Assembly (NCBI GenBank): GCA_007135995.1
Contig: SLHU01000054.1
Coordinates: 1-8,136, forward strand
Source of the DNA: Clostridiales bacterium
Lineage (GTDB): Bacteria; Bacillota; Clostridia; Saccharofermentanales; UBA5734
DNA: 8,136 nt
Reading direction: 5' to 3'
Positions within the stretch are counted from its first letter, which is position 1. Each line of letters opens with the position of its first letter. Shown piece after piece: positions 5,143 through 8,136 of the stretch. The notes under the pieces are model-generated. The model saw only the letters and a program-made list of their open reading frames with translations. It had not been told where the DNA came from and made no database searches. The translations under genes were made by a program, and so were the position numbers.

Positions 5143-6036
5143 ATGGTTGACTGTATTGTTATTGGAAAAGGTCCGGCAGGCTTGTCTGCGGCGATCTATG
5201 CTGTGAGAGCAGGTCTTACAGTGCTGGTGATCGCCAGAGGCGCAGGCGCGCTGGAAAAGGCAGAGAAGATTGAAAATTATATGGGATTTGAACAGCCGCT
5301 GAGCGGCACTGAACTCTTATCTCAAAGTATCGCGCAGGCTAAACGGCTTGGTGTTGAGATTATCAGTGATGAAGTGACAGGTGTGAGCTGGCAGGATCAG
5401 TTTACTGTTCATACTGCGCGCCAGACTTACGAGTCTGTCAGTTTGATATTGGCAACAGGCATGCCGCGCAAAAAATCATCAATAAAAAGACTGGATGAAT
5501 ACGAGGGAAAAGGTGTTAGTTATTGCGCCACTTGCGACGGTTTCTTTTATCGCGGCAAGACGGTTGCGGTTGTCGGTGACGGCGATTATGCTTTTCAGGA
5601 GGCTAGTGAACTGAAACCCTTCGCTGAAAAAATTTACCTGCTGACCAATGGACGTCCGTACAAAAGTGTGAAGCAAGATGACCGCATTCTGGTCAGAGAA
5701 GATAAGGTGACTGATATTAAAGGTCAGGATAAAGTGGAAGGTCTTGTTTTTGAAGAAGGACAGATGCTGCCGCTCGATGGCATTTTTGTTGCAGAAGGCA
5801 CGGCTTCAGCACTCGACCTTGCCTTGAAGCTGGGACTTGAAAACGATGGAAAAAATATTTCAGCTGATAAAGAGACACAGGCCACAAATCTGCCAGGTGT
5901 TTTCGCGGCAGGCGACTGCACCGGCGGCTTGCTCCAGATCGCTGTTGCGGTTGGAGAAGGTGCTAAAGCCGGCCTGTCAGCGGCTGCATTTGTTAAAGAA
6001 CTCCGAGGTGAAAAGGTCAAGCCTGTTCAGTGGTAA
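5143..6036 (+). CDS. Thioredoxin-reductase-like FAD-dependent oxidoreductase
   Basis: Two-domain flavoprotein disulfide reductase of 297 residues, slightly shorter than classical TrxB (about 310-320). The FAD-binding glycine motif is IGKGPAG (7-13) and the second FAD motif is near the C-terminus as GVFAAGDCTGG (252-262). The redox centre is CATC (C128, C131), the standard TrxB active site. The nucleotide-binding insert is degenerate: VGDGDYAFQEA (144-154) replaces the usual GGGDSAxEEA, and TNGRPYKS (168-175) stands where TrxB has HRRxxFRA, the arginines that hold the 2'-phosphate of NADPH. The electron donor may thus be NADH or, as in clostridial ferredoxin-dependent flavin thioredoxin reductases, reduced ferredoxin. 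It likely reduces thioredoxin or another dithiol partner. AGGAGG lies 7 nt before the ATG. Its position after the ferredoxin-hcp operon suggests a role in thiol repair during nitrosative or oxidative stress (inference). The family is certain; substrate and donor are open. Confidence 0.9.
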   Translation: MVDCIVIGKGPAGLSAAIYAVRAGLTVLVIARGAGALEKAEKIENYMGFEQPLSGTELLSQSIAQAKRLGVEIISDEVTGVSWQDQFTVHTARQTYESVSLILATGMPRKKSSIKRLDEYEGKGVSYCATCDGFFYRGKTVAVVGDGDYAFQEASELKPFAEKIYLLTNGRPYKSVKQDDRILVREDKVTDIKGQDKVEGLVFEEGQMLPLDGIFVAEGTASALDLALKLGLENDGKNISADKETQATNLPGVFAAGDCTGGLLQIAVAVGEGAKAGLSAAAFVKELRGEKVKPVQW

Positions 6037-6077
6037 ATATATACTGACATAGCAGCAATCAAAGGTACTCAGCCCGC
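6037..6077. other. Short convergent intergenic gap without a terminator
   Basis: Only 41 bases separate the convergent TrxB-like and metal-ATPase stop codons, and I see no stem with a U-run in either direction. Transcripts from the two sides probably overlap at their 3' ends. Confidence 0.5.
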
Positions 6078-8063
6078 TCATTTTTTCAGCAGGCGGAGCG
6101 CATTTAATACGGCCAGCAGGCTTACACCCACATCAGCGAAAATAGCCTGCCATATGCCGCTCAGACCAAAAACGGCCAAAATCATGATCAGCAGTTTCAG
6201 GCCAAGCGCCAGAAAAATATTCTGCCGGACAATGCGAGCCGTTTTTCTTGCTATCTCAAAACCCTTTGGCAGGCGGTCAAGTCTGCCAGACATCAAAACA
6301 GCATCGGCATTCTGAATAGCCGCGTCACTGCCGGTTCCCATGGCGATGCCCACATCTGCCATGGCCAGAGCCGGTGCGTCATTCATGCCGTCTCCCAGAA
6401 ACACTATAACCTGTCGTTTTTTCTTTTTCAGTGACTCGATCAGGGCTACCTTCTGATCTGGAAAGGCGTTTCCGACCGCATGCTCTATTTTCAGCTGATC
6501 AGCGATGTCCTGAACAACGGCCTCATGATCACCACTGAGAAGAACAAATTCTTTCAATCCGTTTTTTCTAAGCGCTTTCAAGCTGTCTGCTGCTTCCGGC
6601 CGAGGACTGTCAGCTAGAAAAATCCTGCCTTTATATTGCCCGTCCGCAGCTAGATAAAGCACAGATTCACTGCGATTATCCCCTTTCGCCGGCATAGGGC
6701 AGTCGATCTTCTGCAACTCAAGCAGCCGGCGGCTCCCAAGCAGCATATGCATGCCGTCAACTGTCGCTTTCATGCCAAGTCCCGGCAGATCCTTCATATC
6801 ACTGGCAAGTTGCAGATCAGACTGTTCACCGCTTTCTGCCTGCCAGGCACTCACAATAGACTTTGCGATTGGATGCCTGGAATTTGCCTCCATCAAAGCT
6901 GCCGTTCTCAGCAGCTTTGTCTCGGGCCAGTCCGGCGACTCTATTTTGCTGACTTTAAAGTCACCACTGGTCAATGTTCCGGTTTTGTCAAGAACCAGGA
7001 CATCAGCTTCAGCCATTTTTTCCAGATACCGTCCGCCTTTGACAAGCAGTCCTGCTCTGGAAGCACTTCCCAGTCCGGCAAAATAAGTCAGCGGCACTGA
7101 CAAAACGAGTGCGCAGGGGCATGAGATCACCAATAAAATCAGCGCACGGTACACCCAGTCAGTAAAAGGCTGATTCAGCACAATTGGCGGCACTACCGCG
7201 AGGAGCAAGGCCAGAGCAACCACAGCAGGTGTATAAACTGCCGCGAACTTCGTAATGAAGTGCTCAGCAGGCGCTTTTTTTTCAGCAGCTGAATTGACCA
7301 GATCCAGGACACGGCTGACAGCTGAATCGGCAGCCGGTTTATCTGCCTGAACTATAATACGTCCATTTCCGTTAATAAACCCAGCCTGAACTGTATCGTT
7401 TTCAGACACCGCACGAGGCATGCTTTCACCTGTCATGGCAGATGTGTCCATATCGGAGCGCCCTTCAATCACATGGCTGTCTGCAGGCACACGATCGCCT
7501 GGTAAAATCAGCAGATGATCGCCGGTTTTCACATCCGCAGGATCAATTTCACTGATTATCTGACCGCTGACTAATCTGGCTTTGTCTGGCCGAAGATTTT
7601 GCAAAGCTGCAATAGATCGTCTGGAGCGGTCTACGGCAAGGTCCTGAAAAAAGTCTCCAGTCTGATAAAACAGCATGACAGCGACTGCTTCAGGGTACTC
7701 CCCAATAATCAGAGCTCCCGCCGTTGCGATCGTCATCAGCAAATGCTCAGTGAAAAGTCTATGCTGACTAATACGCTTCACTGCTTTATAAATGACGTCG
7801 CAGCCGAGCACCAGATAGGCTGCCAGATAAGCCGTCACCTGCATAGCACCCTCACGAATCAAAAAAAGTGCGGCTGCCAGAAGTAAAAAACCCGCTGTAA
7901 GCCTGATCAATTTTTCTCGATTGATCACATTTTTATCTGATCCGGGCAGATCCTGCGGATTACAGTTTAACTTTCCACACGCTGAGCAGGAAGCTTCCGA
8001 ACCGAGCATTACCTTTTCACCTGCTTTTGTATTTACTTGATTGACAATTTCTAAAGGCTTCAT
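6078..8063 (-). CDS. cadA: P1B-type heavy-metal ATPase (Zn2+/Cd2+/Pb2+ efflux, CadA/ZntA family)
   Basis: Inner-membrane pump that exports divalent soft-metal ions at the cost of ATP. The product is 661 residues. A short N-terminal tail carries CSACGKLNC (C26, C29, C34) but no full GMxCxxC HMA domain. The transmembrane region starts near residue 53. The actuator domain has TGES (211-214). The translocation helix has CPC (315-317), and the phosphorylation site is DKTGTLT (D359). The nucleotide domain has the P1B signature HP (397-398), followed by GDGMNDAP (557-564). The last membrane pair has K623 (GLKLL) and D644 (ADVGVSLLAVLNALRL), the pattern of the Zn/Cd/Pb subgroup P1B-2. The start is the ATG at 8063, with AGGAAGGTG ending 6 nt before it; the GTG at 8072 lies within that ribosome site. 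It sits 18 nt after an ArsR/SmtB repressor gene, so it is probably derepressed by zinc, cadmium or lead. The cadA/zntA distinction cannot be made here. Confidence 0.95.
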   Translation of the reverse strand: MKPLEIVNQVNTKAGEKVMLGSEASCSACGKLNCNPQDLPGSDKNVINREKLIRLTAGFLLLAAALFLIREGAMQVTAYLAAYLVLGCDVIYKAVKRISQHRLFTEHLLMTIATAGALIIGEYPEAVAVMLFYQTGDFFQDLAVDRSRRSIAALQNLRPDKARLVSGQIISEIDPADVKTGDHLLILPGDRVPADSHVIEGRSDMDTSAMTGESMPRAVSENDTVQAGFINGNGRIIVQADKPAADSAVSRVLDLVNSAAEKKAPAEHFITKFAAVYTPAVVALALLLAVVPPIVLNQPFTDWVYRALILLVISCPCALVLSVPLTYFAGLGSASRAGLLVKGGRYLEKMAEADVLVLDKTGTLTSGDFKVSKIESPDWPETKLLRTAALMEANSRHPIAKSIVSAWQAESGEQSDLQLASDMKDLPGLGMKATVDGMHMLLGSRRLLELQKIDCPMPAKGDNRSESVLYLAADGQYKGRIFLADSPRPEAADSLKALRKNGLKEFVLLSGDHEAVVQDIADQLKIEHAVGNAFPDQKVALIESLKKKKRQVIVFLGDGMNDAPALAMADVGIAMGTGSDAAIQNADAVLMSGRLDRLPKGFEIARKTARIVRQNIFLALGLKLLIMILAVFGLSGIWQAIFADVGVSLLAVLNALRLLKK

Positions 8064-8069
8064 ATTGCT

Positions 8070-8078
8070 CACCTTCCT
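8070..8078 (-). promoter_or_regulatory. Ribosome binding site of the metal ATPase
   Basis: Minus-strand AGGAAGGTG ends 6 nt before the ATG at 8063. It favours that ATG over the GTG at 8070-8072, which is part of the same element. Confidence 0.7.
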
Positions 8079-8081
8079 GCA

Positions 8082-8136
8082 TTACTCATTTATGTGCTCA
8101 AGCGCGATTCTGACGAGCTGGCTGACATGATCATCC
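8082..8136 (-). CDS. ArsR/SmtB-family metal-sensing repressor, C-terminal fragment (cut by window edge)
   Basis: Only the last 17 codons are in the window, reading DDHVSQLVRIALEHINE then TAA (8082-8084). The D-x-H-x10-H-x2-E spacing matches exactly the alpha-5 zinc site of SmtB/CzrA-type repressors (D104, H106, H117, E120 in SmtB), which release DNA on binding zinc. The gene ends 18 nt before the ATPase start on the same strand, the usual repressor-pump operon. The fragment is short, but motif and context agree. The rest of the protein, including its helix-turn-helix and any alpha-3 cysteines for Cd/Pb sensing, lies beyond the edge. Confidence 0.8.
   Translation of the reverse strand, partial: DDHVSQLVRIALEHINE

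Noticed and set aside
6747..7100. Two long plus-strand frames (117 and 111 codons) across the metal ATPase
   Set aside because: Both are antisense to a gene with all P-type ATPase motifs in the right order. Neither has a ribosome site or recognisable domain.
1..8136. CRISPR array, insertion sequence ends, prophage or integrase genes
   Set aside because: I saw no regularly spaced repeats, transposase, integrase or paired terminal inverted repeats. Gene order and ribosome sites are consistent with ordinary chromosome.

Overview
The window looks like chromosome from an anaerobic or microaerophilic Bacillota-type bacterium of moderate GC content. The reasons are strong AGGAGG-type ribosome binding sites 5-7 nt from most starts, a class I (anaerobe-type) hybrid cluster protein, U-tailed intrinsic terminators, and a CadA/ZntA-type ATPase that follows a SmtB/CzrA-type repressor. 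The genus cannot be read from the sequence.

Layout, left to right. Bases 1-255 hold no supportable gene, only a strong 12-bp hairpin with T-rich flanks (likely a bidirectional terminator). serS (seryl-tRNA synthetase, minus strand) follows, with a candidate promoter whose -10 lies inside a dyad. Next, also on the minus strand, is a Crp/Fnr-family regulator (HcpR-like). It is divergent from a plus-strand pair: a two-cluster ferredoxin-like protein and hcp (hybrid cluster protein). The regulator/ferredoxin intergenic region carries a perfect 16-bp palindrome placed as expected for a class II Crp/Fnr activator site, with overlapping divergent -10 boxes. hcp ends at a textbook terminator. A thioredoxin-reductase-like flavoprotein follows on the plus strand from its own promoter region. 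Convergent to it, 41 nt away, is a P1B-type Zn/Cd/Pb ATPase on the minus strand. At the right edge are the last 17 codons of an ArsR/SmtB-family repressor, upstream of the ATPase in the same operon.

How the genes work together. The central block (regulator, ferredoxin-like protein, Hcp, probably the TrxB-like flavoprotein) reads as a nitrosative-stress module. The regulator would sense NO or a related signal and switch on the ferredoxin/hcp pair. Hcp would reduce NO or hydroxylamine using electrons from the iron-sulfur partner. The flavoprotein has a CATC redox centre but a degenerate NADPH site, so it may take electrons from ferredoxin or NADH. The right-hand block is a separate metal-efflux operon. 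serS is housekeeping in function, but it has atypical signature motifs and no T-box leader.

The known-family core is ordinary. The less usual points are the extra cysteine cluster in Hcp, the degenerate nucleotide site of the flavoprotein, the regulatory architecture around the HcpR-like gene, a dyad core shared by the serS and flavoprotein promoters, and a metal ATPase with a short cysteine patch in place of an HMA domain.
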